Assembly (NCBI GenBank): GCA_035235625.1
Contig: CP141144.1
Coordinates: 43,460,014 to 43,524,013 of the forward strand
Origin: Saururus chinensis
Taxonomy: Eukaryota > Streptophyta > Magnoliopsida > Piperales > Saururaceae
Length of the DNA: 64,000 nucleotides
Direction: 5' to 3'
The position numbers and the translations under genes are program-made. How positions within the stretch are numbered: the first letter of the stretch is position 1; each line of letters opens with the position of its first letter. Shown here piece after piece: positions 24,225 through 34,240 of this stretch. The notes beneath the pieces are model-generated. The model did no database searches and was not told where the DNA came from. It saw nothing but the letters and a program-made list of their open reading frames with translations.

Positions 24225-24378
24225 AATATAAGCACATAACAAAACATTTTACATGCTTGTACTACAAAGAAGGATGTTTAGTTCTTGGTTTTGGTAATAT
24301 ATTACGGTAGAATTGGGTAATTTTTTTATTCAAGGCATATTTGAATTTAGAGTTAAATTTTATTGGAATTAAAAATTA

Positions 24379-24483
24379 TTCCCTCCATCTCACATTAATA
24401 GATCTATTTGATTTTTTGAAATAAATTAATTTACTATTTTAAAAAACTAAGCAGAACTATTAATATAAGACAAAGAGAAGGAA
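24379..24483. mobile_element. Stowaway-like MITE, about 105 bp
   Basis: Terminal inverted repeats ttccctccatctcacattaa and (reverse complement of the right end) ttccttctctttgtcttata share the CTCCCTCCGTC-type start of Stowaway MITEs. A TA dinucleotide flanks each side (24377-24378 and 24484-24485). Confidence 0.7.
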
Positions 24484-24485
24484 TA

Positions 24486-25530
24486 TCCTACTCATATTGG
24501 GACTAAAATAAAAGAATCTTTAGTGACAAAATTTTTAAACTAGATGACTTAAAGAAATTATAGTTCTTAAGATTCACAAGCCAAATAACTCCCTTGTGAA
24601 TAATTTTTAAAGGGCATATCTTTGTTGTTAGTGAAAGAAGGAAAACTATGTTTTTACATAGCAATATTTAAAAAATGTACTTTTGAGTGGTACACCACTT
24701 ACTTAAGGATTGATGCAAAGGTAGCATGCAAGGACATAGAATTAGGTGTAAAGAATCATAAAATAAAATTAGAATACAATAAAATTAAATTTATAATATT
24801 ATTATTTTTTAAAATAATTTATATTGTACACTTAATAGGGGTTTCTACACCAACAATTTGTGAATATGACATAAAAAATTATAATAAAGAAATATTTTAA
24901 ATACTCCATTTTGAACGTGTAGGAGCTCTTTATCCATAAATACGATAGTACATATGTAAGCACACATTAATATAAGTGACATTATCATTAATATATGTGA
25001 ATATATGTCCTAATCTCAGATAGTAAGGGCTAGCTTCTGTGTATTTTTTTATACAAATCTCGTTATAAAAAAAAGTATTAAAAAAAATTAAACGAAAAGA
25101 ATGGACAAAAAAAGGCATATGATCATTTTAGCATTCACCATATGTCCCCCAAAAAATTTTGACCTAAAATAATACCTACCTAAATGTACTTGTTATCAGT
25201 TTGAACTTTTTTAAAGGTTTTTAGGTACTTAAACCTACTGCGATAGTTTGAAATTTTGGACCCATACGAATCCCTGAAATAAACAGATGACCACAAGTGT
25301 AGCATGATTGAAGAATTTCAGTGCAATTAGCCGGGGATCCACGTAGGCAACTTTAATTGGCCGTCACCACCGGTGACAGACGGACCAAGTCCAAACCAAA
25401 GTAAAAGGCAGCGCCTGAGCGTCTGGGTCCCACTTTTTCTGAGCTGAGCTGGCCAATTTTTCCCGAGGCTCAGAGCCCGTGGGTTCAGCCAGAAAGGTTG
25501 TCAAACAATTTGTGAATGAACGCGGCTATT
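24486..25530. other. No supported gene; possible terminus of the PMD/OTU element
   Basis: AT-rich up to about 25130. From about 25130 to 25530 the sequence becomes balanced and then GC-rich, leading into the pyrimidine-rich leader of the PMD gene. By position this would hold its promoter or the left TIR of the MULE, but no matching inverted repeat was found on the other side. Confidence 0.35.
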
Positions 25531-25749
25531 CCCCCCCTCATCTCCCCTCCCGTCCTATCTCTTCCCCTCCCCTCATCTCCCTTCCCGTACTGTCTCCCCA
25601 CCTCCCCTCCAAGCCCGTCATATCTACTCACCTCACCTCCCCTCCCATCCCGCATTGTCTCCTCTCGTCCCCTCCGCTCCCCTCCCCTCCCGTCCACTAT
25701 TTCATCCAAGTCCTCTCCAGAAAATGATGAAAAGTTTAATCCAAAAAAG
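25531..25749 (+). promoter_or_regulatory. Pyrimidine-rich leader (5' UTR exon) of the PMD gene
   Basis: A run of about 180 bp made of tctcccctcccg-type repeats ends in aaaaaag followed by gttagtgc, a plausible splice donor. The next plausible acceptor is the ttttaaag just before the PMD start codon, giving a 5' UTR intron of about 690 bp. ORFs through the tract on both strands are compositional. Confidence 0.45.
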
Positions 25750-26452
25750 GTTAGTGCTTAGTTCCTATATTACTTACTTTAATGTATCTTTTTAATGTGA
25801 GCATTAAATGTTGTTTACGTTGTTAATGCATGGCTGTATCTAAGTGCGCATGTAATGTTTGTTAAAATGCTTACTAATTTGTAGGCTAATGTAATTCAAT
25901 TTACCTTGCAACTCGTGGTGACCAAAATGGGCTTTGGACTGATTAGTATTTTTACTAATGTAAAAGAGAAATTTTTACTCAAATGATTTTACTGAAATGA
26001 CTAAGATTTTATGGTACATTTCAGTAAATGTATATCTCTCTTATAGCTGCATTTCATAAATGGGAATGTGATATTTTTGTCGTCATGTAGAGAATTTCAA
26101 ATTCATTTTGTTCATATTGGTTGGGTGTAGGAGGGATTCTTTTATTGTTTGTCTGAACTTGTGTGGTAGCGTTCTTACAATACTTTGTTTTGGTTTTCCC
26201 TATTCTCTTGTCTAGCAATTTTCATCATGAACCATAAATCAAACAATTTATCCTTCTTAAATATCTGATTGTTTCAATCACATGCTACTAGAATTTTCAT
26301 TTTGCTTTTGAATTTCGATGATGTATAGCCCTGAAACCACTGTACTGATTTCTATGTTGCTTATCGTCATACTTAATATGCAATATTATTTTGAGGAAAT
26401 ACCATTATACTTAATTGATTATATTTCGTTGTTTTAAAGGCAAGCTCAGAAG

Positions 26453-28560
26453 ATGCCAAGGCCTCACCCAACTGCATCGTATAGGAGACGACGAACTGAA
26501 ATGAAGGAAGGAGAAGTTCAAGGAGATGTGGAGGTAGATGCTAGTTTAAATGAGCAACATGAGCCTACTGAAACAAATATGCATGAAACCAATGAAGAAG
26601 AGAGGGAAGAGAATGAAAATGACAGAGGAGAGGGAGAAGAAAAAGAAAAAGAAGAAGAAGAAGAAGAAGAAGATGATGATGTTGATGAAGAAGAAGAAGA
26701 TAAAGATGAAGATGATGATGAAAATAATGGAGAAGAGGGAGAGGGCGAAGCAGAAGATGATGAAACATTCCCCTTCCCAAGAGGGCCCATGGAAAGTACA
26801 ATTTTAAGTAATTATAAGACCCATGTTGCAAATGCCATTTGGAAAAGCACAGTAAGTCGGTTAAACTTTATCTTTTTAATTTATAAGCATTTTACTCTAC
26901 GTTTGATAATATAATTCATACTTATAGGACCGTGGGCCTCTCCGGTGTATTCATCATCATAAGAAGCTTATTGCTTGGGATGTGGAGGACAATGTTATTA
27001 GTCCACTAATAAAGGCAAGTGGTTTGTTTCCGTTGACATATGTTTCATACAAGACCATCAATAGAATGTGGATATCATCTTTAGTCGAACGGTGGTATCC
27101 GGAAACAAACTCTTTTCATATGCCTTTCGGAGAGTTGACAATCACATTGGATGATGTGCAACAATTGATAGGGGTTCCTGTGAAGGGGCATGCGGTGGTA
27201 ACCCCTGACGTTGATGGAGAGGGGTTGGTTGATTTGTGTGTGAATGCCTTAGGGATTGATGGGGAATAGATTGTAGAACAATTGAACAAATGTAAAGGGA
27301 AGGGGTTGTCACTAAATTGGTTGCACAATAAATTTACTCAATTACCAGAAGATTCAACCAAAGAAGATGTGCATTGTTCCGTGAGAGCATACATCTTATA
27401 TTTGTTAGGATGTACCATCCTCTATGATAAATCTAGAACAAAGGTGCCTGCGAAATATTTAAATTTGCTTATGGATATAAATGGCATCGACAAGTACGCA
27501 TGGGGAGCAGCTACACTTGCCTACTTATATCGTCAATTGGGTATTGCATCTAGAGCTGAAGTGCGACAGATTGGCGGATATCTTACGTTGTTAGAGGTAT
27601 AGTAAGATTTGAATTATTTATAAATTTATTTGGTATTTGTTACTACCTCACATATTGCACTTTCTATTAATCGATATATGATGTCTTTTATGGTAGGCAT
27701 GGTCATATGACCATTTCAAAATAGAGAGACCAGTTCCTAGCATTACTTATGAAAGAGGGCAGCCATGAGCCTTACTTTGGAAAGGGAAAAACTCACAACC
27801 AATTAATCCTGTGCATAAGCTTATAAAGTTCAGGGAGGCTCTAGATCATTTGGATGCTCGTCAGGTAAATTTTGTTTATTTAGTTATTATCTTACAACTA
27901 CAAGTACGTATAATTACACTTTACTCAATCACATAGCCGAATATGACAAGTACTCAAACCGCAATGCATTTTATTGTAGGTTATATGACAACCATATAAA
28001 GATGAACGAGTGCATCATCCAATTGTTGCTAATGCCATGTATTCGGGGATCCTCTTTTGTTTTCAAATTAGGGAACCCTACAATCCGGCAAGAGTTCTAC
28101 GGCAATTTGTACAAACAATCCCTCCACAGCCACCTCAGCCTAATCCCCGGGGTTCTAGTAGGTGTGCGCATGCGAAGGGGTATAAGCTTGTCTATGACAC
28201 AAACATCAACCTTTGGAAGCATAGCAATAGGCACATCTCTCCATCAAAACAATGTAAAGACATGGTGAGAAATCCATGGGATTGTGCACATGACTACATA
28301 CAGTGGTACAAAACAATTTCTCACCCCCTTGTGCAAAATCCCGATGGGCAATTGTATGCAATAGACTATGAAGGGCAAAAGTCAACTGAAGAAGAATGAG
28401 TACATATGTTATCGAAATTGTGATTTTTTTTTTTATAGTTTGATATCTGACTACAAAATTATATTATGCAGCTTGCCCACAAGCAAAGGGCTATTGCTTT
28501 GTTAGAAGAATCTTTGAATGGACTTGAGGACAATGAAGGTAAAAGAAAGTGAGTTTAGCT
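26453..28560 (+). pseudogene. Plant mobile domain (PMD, aminotransferase-like) protein gene, multi-exon, degraded
   Basis: Exons inferred from frame and GT/AG borders are 26453-26851, 26928-27596, 27697-27864, 27980-28399 and about 28473-28560. Exon 1 encodes an acidic low-complexity N-terminus (Glu/Asp runs at residues about 45-110). Exon 2 begins DRGPLRCIHHHKKL and carries PMD signatures: LVERWYPETNSFHMPFGEL, DDVQQLIGVPV, IDKYAWGAATLAYLYRQLG. Exons 3-4 continue with IKFREALDHLDARQ, DERVHHPIVANAM and PARVLRQF. In-frame stops occur at 27267 (TAG), 27766 (TGA), 27986 (TGA) and 28397 (TGA), the first three at positions where Gln, Arg and Trp are likely. Exon lengths and splice sites are otherwise preserved. 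PMD proteins include host MAIN/MAIL genes and transposon-carried versions. The neighbouring OTU-transposase favours transposon origin. Confidence 0.8.
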
Positions 28561-29200
28561 CTGGAAGAACTTCTTTATGATGATCCTACTCATAGCAACA
28601 TTGTCATTGGGAAAAGAAGTTCAACTCGAGGATGAAAGGCTGCACTGAAGGGAAAGGGAAAAAGATAAATAGGCCTACTTAACTCTTTTTTGGACACTGA
28701 ATATTCAACCTTGGACAAAACACTATGTATGACTTTTAACTCTTTTTTGGATTCTAATCATATACTCAAAAAAGAAGTATGGTGATGTGAATACTTTTGC
28801 TATGTGATGATCGTGTGTTGTACAATGATTATTTACTGTTTTGAAGTCAATATGTATGACGATTGTGTGTGGTATGATGATAATTAAGCAGGTACGAGGT
28901 AAATGTTGTGGACAAGTTGAAATTGTGAATGATGTTTTACAATCAATAGTATATGAATAGAAGATTGATTTAGCAGAAGTGTGCATCCATCATGAGGCAG
29001 GGAATGCTTGGACGAATATGAAATAGTTTGTCATACATGCAGGTTGAATACAACTTCTAAATTGAATCATGAAGCAGCAAATTAGGATTCCTTTTCATGC
29101 TTTTTTGTGGTGGTTTATTTTGTCAATATGAAGGGAAGAAGGGTGGGGTATGAAGGGTAATGCGCTTCACGAATTTGCAGGATGCAGATCATGAATTGTT
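28561..29200. other. PMD 3' region; no other gene
   Basis: AT-rich sequence after the last PMD exon. No coding family was recognised. Confidence 0.45.
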
Positions 29201-29213
29201 TTTATGGTTTAGC

Positions 29214-29790
29214 CTTCTGGAGGAGTTCTGGCAGGTTCCCATCACCACCAATTTATAAAGTATTGCACGGGGACATACCGTCCCTATATGCATGCACTGA
29301 ATATGGCGGGGGGTACCTCTTGCCATACAACTTCAAGAAGATTTTCAATGGTTTTGAAACCTTTTGGACGAGTTGTTGCGGGGAGAGGTTATAGTTAAAT
29401 TGGGAATAATCTTACGGGGACATACACTCCGTATACATGCAGTGAATTTGGCGGGGGGTACCCCCCGCGAGACAACTTCCAATATATTTTTGAAGGTTTT
29501 AAAAGCTTCTGGACGAGTTCTTGCGGGGAGATGTCACCGACAAATTACGAAAAGGTTACAGGGACATATGTCCCCATATCAATGAATTGAATTGGGCAGG
29601 AGGTTCTCACCGCCAGACAACTTCCAGAAGATTTTCGCATTCATTAAACCTTCTGGACGAGTTCTGGCGGTGAGAGGTCACTGATATATTTGGAAGTATT
29701 TGATGGGAACATTTAGTACCCGTATAAATCAGTTTGTAATGGCGGGTGGTAGCCCCCGTCACGAAACCTCCATAAGCCAATAATTCATTA
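29214..29790. repeat. Tandem array of about 145-bp foldback units
   Basis: Four units plus a partial fifth repeat with a period of 144-147 bp, anchored by cttctggacgagttctgg-type motifs at 29214, 29361, 29506 and 29650 and by ggggacata at about 29269, 29416, 29560 and 29704. Each unit folds back: for example accgccaga...ccagaag pairs with cttctgg...tctggcggt in the fourth. The outer arms change together between units (CACCGCCAG with CTGGCGGTG; CCCCGC with GCGGGG). A perfect 18-bp palindrome GCGGGGGGTACCCCCCGC lies at 29451-29468, and gggacatatgtccc lies at about 29561-29574. The array sits between the convergent PMD and OTU-transposase genes. Confidence 0.8.
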
Positions 29791-29906
29791 GAGATCTAAA
29801 ATATTTGTAACTATTGAAGACATTACTCACGAAACACATTCATAAAGCAAAAATTAAAATGTGTTCAAAATTTTACAAAAAGTGTCATGTACATGTATTA
29901 AAAAAA

Positions 29907-31277
29907 CTAAACTAAAATTAGACTACTATCTTCAATGATATCAATGATATCACCCAACGGTGGGATAGTTCTATCTTCATGCATATCAACAACTCGATCT
30001 TTGTATAAAGTCTCCCACGCATCTACACATGCATTGTGGTACTTCCTCCAAGGTGGTGCAATATATGGAATAGGTGCATTGTTAGGTATATGTATCCCTA
30101 TGAAATGATTGTCATCAATGTGAGCCATGCAGATTTTTTTATGCTTTGATTTAGGAGCTGTCCTAAATGGGAATATGGTCATGGAAAGACTCCTCGAAAT
30201 TAGAATCACAAGAACATTGTAGCAAGAGGCAATAGCATACCCCATGTCCGGCATTGTCATCCAATTATTTTGGGGGGCCACATCTCCAAAGAACTTCAAA
30301 CAATCCAAAAGTTCATCTACCCTACTAGATCCACTGAAAATAGTTTCATATTCATCCCTATGAACTAAAATTTCATATATCAAATCTGTTCTCACTGTTT
30401 TCCACCCAGGTTCCTTGAGTTCTAAGAAAGATGAAATAAAAAGGAACCCACAATGGCCATCTGCAGGGACGTCGAAGATGCCCTTCACATATGACTGCAT
30501 GACTGTGGGAAGACAATGCACATACCTTTCTTTCACATCATTCTTTTTGGACTTATTCCCTGTTTTCAGCTTCTTCATGACAGCTTTGTGTTGAGCTCTT
30601 AAATCAGCAACTACATGCTCAAAACTGGAGGGATCTCTTTTAGTAGAACTGTCCCGCTTATTTTTAGTTCCTTTTGGCCTACCACATTGCTTCGTACCTA
30701 TTGAAGACATTTCCATCCAAATTGCCATAGGATCTGCAATTTGTTTGCATTGTGACAACATTTATGTTTTCACCCCCTCATTGGCCATTTCATATCATTC
30801 ATAAATCTTCTCAAAGCAGTCAACTAATTCATGTCCCATTGAATAAGTTGTTTTGCTCACAACATAAAGTGTCTTCCAATGATCATGTATTTCATGTAAT
30901 GGCAGTGGATGATTTACAAGTAACCACTTTGTCAATTGGTGCTTACATGGAAGGCCATGTGTTTTCCTCAATTCATGCATACAATGTGTTTCTTCAATTG
31001 GGAACTGCTCAATTTTTTTCCTTTCATCATCTATCAAGTTCAATGCAGCCCTCGATACTAGCCCAACTACTTCTTTGTAGAATGAATTTCTGAATCGGTG
31101 ACACCGCTTGTATCTACTTTCTTCAAATGGCTTCCTCACTTCATGAAGTTGAAGGTTGACAATTTCATCAATATTGGACCATGATTGAAGTATGTCAACC
31201 ATTGATGAGTGAAGTTGCATCTTCAATTTAGCATGCATGCTCTCAACTCTATTGGTGGTCTTGTTGCCGAAATGCAT
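29907..31277 (-). pseudogene. MULE transposase C-terminus fused to an OTU cysteine-protease domain
   Basis: One reading frame runs 31277-29907, broken by TGA at 30797-30795 and TAA at 30764-30762. The upstream part (160 residues) has the Mutator/FAR1 transposase C-terminus: MHFGNKTTNRVESMHAKLK, then a SWIM-type zinc motif around CMHELRKTHGLPCKHQL. After a linker with an AT-hook-like GRPKGTKNK comes an OTU domain: DVPADGHCGF supplies the catalytic Asp and Cys (residues 101 and 104 counted from 30761) and DDNHFIGIHI the His (219), so the triad is visibly kept. OTU enzymes are deubiquitinase-type cysteine proteases, and fusion to MULE transposases is a known plant arrangement. The zinc-binding and DDE regions upstream of 31277 are missing, so the transposase is truncated where Helitron sequence begins. 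Confidence 0.8.
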
Positions 31278-32120
31278 ATAATTGTCTATCCAAGCGGTAA
31301 TTTACTTTTTGTGTTACTATTCCAATGATGATTGAACTAATAGTCGGTCCAACCAAAGTTATAAACAACTTTTTTAGCGAAAGTGTGTTGAAAACATATG
31401 TCCTAAATATAAGTGATTATAACTATTGTATGACCAAAATCGATAGCACATTACTTTGACATGTTTTTTTTTACTTTTCGCATTTTGTAACAAAGTTGAA
31501 CAACGTAGTGTCCCTTACCTGAACACATAGATAGGGTTTAACAAAAAAATTTGAGAGTAGTCATTTTATGGTGATCATTTTTAGTGCATTTAAAATGAAA
31601 GTCATTGCATAAGTAAAGATGTAATTATTTTTTTCCTTGTATAAAAGAGTAACCATTTTCACATGTTGGATAAACATGAAAGATAATATTACCGTAAAAT
31701 CTATATACTTTTCTAAATAACATAGATATATTGCATTTGTTATTGTGCCTAATAAGGTTATTTAAAAATGAAGTTAGAAATTACGTACATCGATCATAAA
31801 TCATGACAATCCCAACTATTACAATCTAATTTGTCCAAATTAGTCAGAAGGGATATATAAGACAAACTAATAATTTATAAAAGTAAGAAAACAAACAAAA
31901 ATTAAATAGTAAAGAAAAAGAAGGTGCAGTTTATTTTGGTAGGGAAACATTGTCATCTTCATGTTCAATTATACCGGGAAATAAAAACCAAGCAAACATT
32001 AAAATTAAGAATTACCTCAACATAGATTAATAAATAAATGCGGGTTACAAATATTTGGGAAAACAAAAAATTCCCTTTTCGGTTCTTGTAACCGAGACAC
32101 ATGTGGTTGACCTAACGACC
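31278..32120. other. Junction region between MULE and Helitron; no gene
   Basis: AT-rich sequence between the truncated transposase and the last RPA exon. By orientation it should hold the Helitron 3' end (CTRR preceded by a hairpin on the minus strand). A small stem cggttcttgtaaccg lies at 32088-32102, but no convincing CTRR follows it, so no terminus is called. Confidence 0.4.
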
Positions 32121-32124
32121 TTGC

Positions 32125-34105
32125 CTGTAATAATTTTTTGATCTATTTTGAGGACAAACATAAATGATTTCCAAATGATATCATCTATAATTGTTTTGAA
32201 TCCACGTCCATTAGATACCTTCATAATGTAACAAATGCATATATTAACTTTTATACTGATACGTATATATATGAATTAAGTATATTATTAAATAATATAA
32301 TATATCATAGAGGTTACCTTTAAATTATGCATTGTATTGGCTGAGTATCTAAACATTTTTTCTGCTTGTGCATCAAAAATAGTTATCCACATGTTACCAG
32401 TATTATCTCTTATATTTGCTCAAAAATAAAACCTATATATGAATAATAATAATAAAACAATTATGACCATTGCAAAACGATTTTAAATAGACAAAGATAA
32501 ATATGAAATATACCTGTGGACTTTCACTATCGAAGTAACATGACATTTATCACACACATCAACATTATGATGATTACTAACTTTTTTGTTACATTTTGAG
32601 CATGCAATGTACCAAATATCTTGATCCAAACTTATCTTTAAAACCTACACATCAATGGTAACAAATTCAGGCTAAAGAAGGGCATGAAAGTAAAGTTAAA
32701 TATTACAAACATCTTTCCCTCTATCTTTGTCTATATGAATATGTATATATATATACATATATAACTAAAAAATGATAATTATATATATGTTATCAAAAGA
32801 GCAAGTAAAACAACCTGAAACAGGTCTTCTTTAATGTTTATGATATCCATAATTTGTTTCACATATCTTTTCAAACTGTTTCAACGTGACATCTCTGTGT
32901 CCACCATATTTGAAACTTCTAACATATTCTTGAAGTACCTAACATATTTTTTTTACATAAAAAAACAAATAAATTGAACAATTTAGTTTAAAGCAAACAT
33001 TTGGAATTTTTTTAACGATGGAAATATTTAGGTAAAACTTACCAAGTTTTAAGTTCTACAGCCGCTTCAAATGTTAGGTTGATGGTTATTTTAGTCTCAG
33101 TTGTCGATGATAATGTTAGTCGCTCTACAAATATAATAGTGAAATAATATTATACATAAGAGTTGTTCACGCAATACCTTAGATTATCACCAAAATAAGG
33201 ATACCTCAAAATTCTTGGACTCTCATAGCTGTTAAATAAATAAATGGGTAATCACCATGACATTCCTCAAGAATGGGTACATCGTTTTTTACGATATCTC
33301 CCCATAAGCTTATTGAAATTGGCATTGTACACCTAAAAACAAAAATGTTTAGAAAACCAACATATCATAAACTACGAAATTAGGTTGTGAATTTACTTTT
33401 TATCAATCAACTCAAGTGATTGATGATTTACTTCAGTTCCATTACACCTGCATACATGGTTCAATTAGCAATGCTAATTACAACTCCAAGTACATTTGCC
33501 AAAAGAAAGGACCAAACATTTACTCAATGCACAGATGTAAAAAAATTACTTTTCAAGTATGTTTTCTTACTGATTGTTTCTTGTATATTTTTTGGGACTT
33601 GAAGTGCACCTAGACAAGTTATTCCACAATTGTTATAACTCATTATAGCAAATTCATCTAGTACAAGAACAATTGTTGTACACTTCTGAACATTTATCTC
33701 ATACTTGGTTGTACCCCACCGATATCTTGGAGTTGAACATTTGATCAACTCTTTTGATATGTAGTACATTTTACCTTCCAAGGTGGTAGTCTTGAATGTT
33801 TCAACTAACTCATTAAAAACCTACAATTGAATTCTAGAACCCTATCAAAATAGACAATCAAGTAAAGACCAATATCCATCAAAATATTTTTGTAACAATT
33901 CAATCAACTTCGGATAAATATAAATGTAAATTATTGCAAACAAGAAGATCAATAACTATATGTAAGGAAGTTTTTAGGGACTAACCTCTTCATCAATAAC
34001 ACATATGTTCATAACAATTCCAGAACCCTTTGAGTTGTCAAACGAGCATATTTTGATCTTTTCCAATATTAGACATTTTATTGCCCAATAAATCTTACTC
34101 GTTGA
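32125..34105 (-). pseudogene. Helitron RPA70-like single-strand DNA-binding protein, split in exons
   Basis: On the minus strand, conserved RPA1 pieces occur in order. DBD-A: IKICSFDNSKGSGIVMNICV (about 34085-33986), then VFNELVETFKTTTLEGKMYY and ISKELIKC (about 33832-33620). DBD-B: ISISLWGDIVKNDVPILE and FIYLTAMRVQEF (about 33335-33205). DBD-C: a zinc finger WYIACSKCNKK...VCDKCHVTSIVKV (about 32640-32517), then NIRDNTGNMWITIFDAQAEK and MFRYSANTMHNLK (about 32425-32319), then DIIWKSFMFVLKID (about 32230-32125). The OB-fold order and the Cys4 zinc ribbon are diagnostic. A TGA precedes ANIRDNTG, so the copy is probably dead. Plant Helitrons commonly carry such a gene beside RepHel and are thought to use it to coat the displaced single strand. 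Confidence 0.75.
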
Positions 34106-34240
34106 TAGTTTAGATATTTAGAATGTAGGTCATTGCCATTGTAAACTAGGAAAATAGTAAATAATGTAAATGTTATCACCAAACAATAATCTAATTCCAT
34201 ATAAACAAAAAGGAAGACAAATTATTATACAACTCACAAG

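Noticed and set aside
26518-26831. Minus-strand Ser- and Leu/His-rich ORFs opposite PMD exon 1
   Set aside because: They are shadows of the GAA/GAT repeats that encode the acidic stretch.
30752-31093. 113-codon plus-strand ORF
   Set aside because: It is antisense to the OTU-transposase frame and has no homology of its own.
32082-32112. Small stem cggttcttgtaaccg considered as the Helitron 3' hairpin
   Set aside because: The stem is only 5 bp and no CTRR terminus follows at the right distance on the minus strand.
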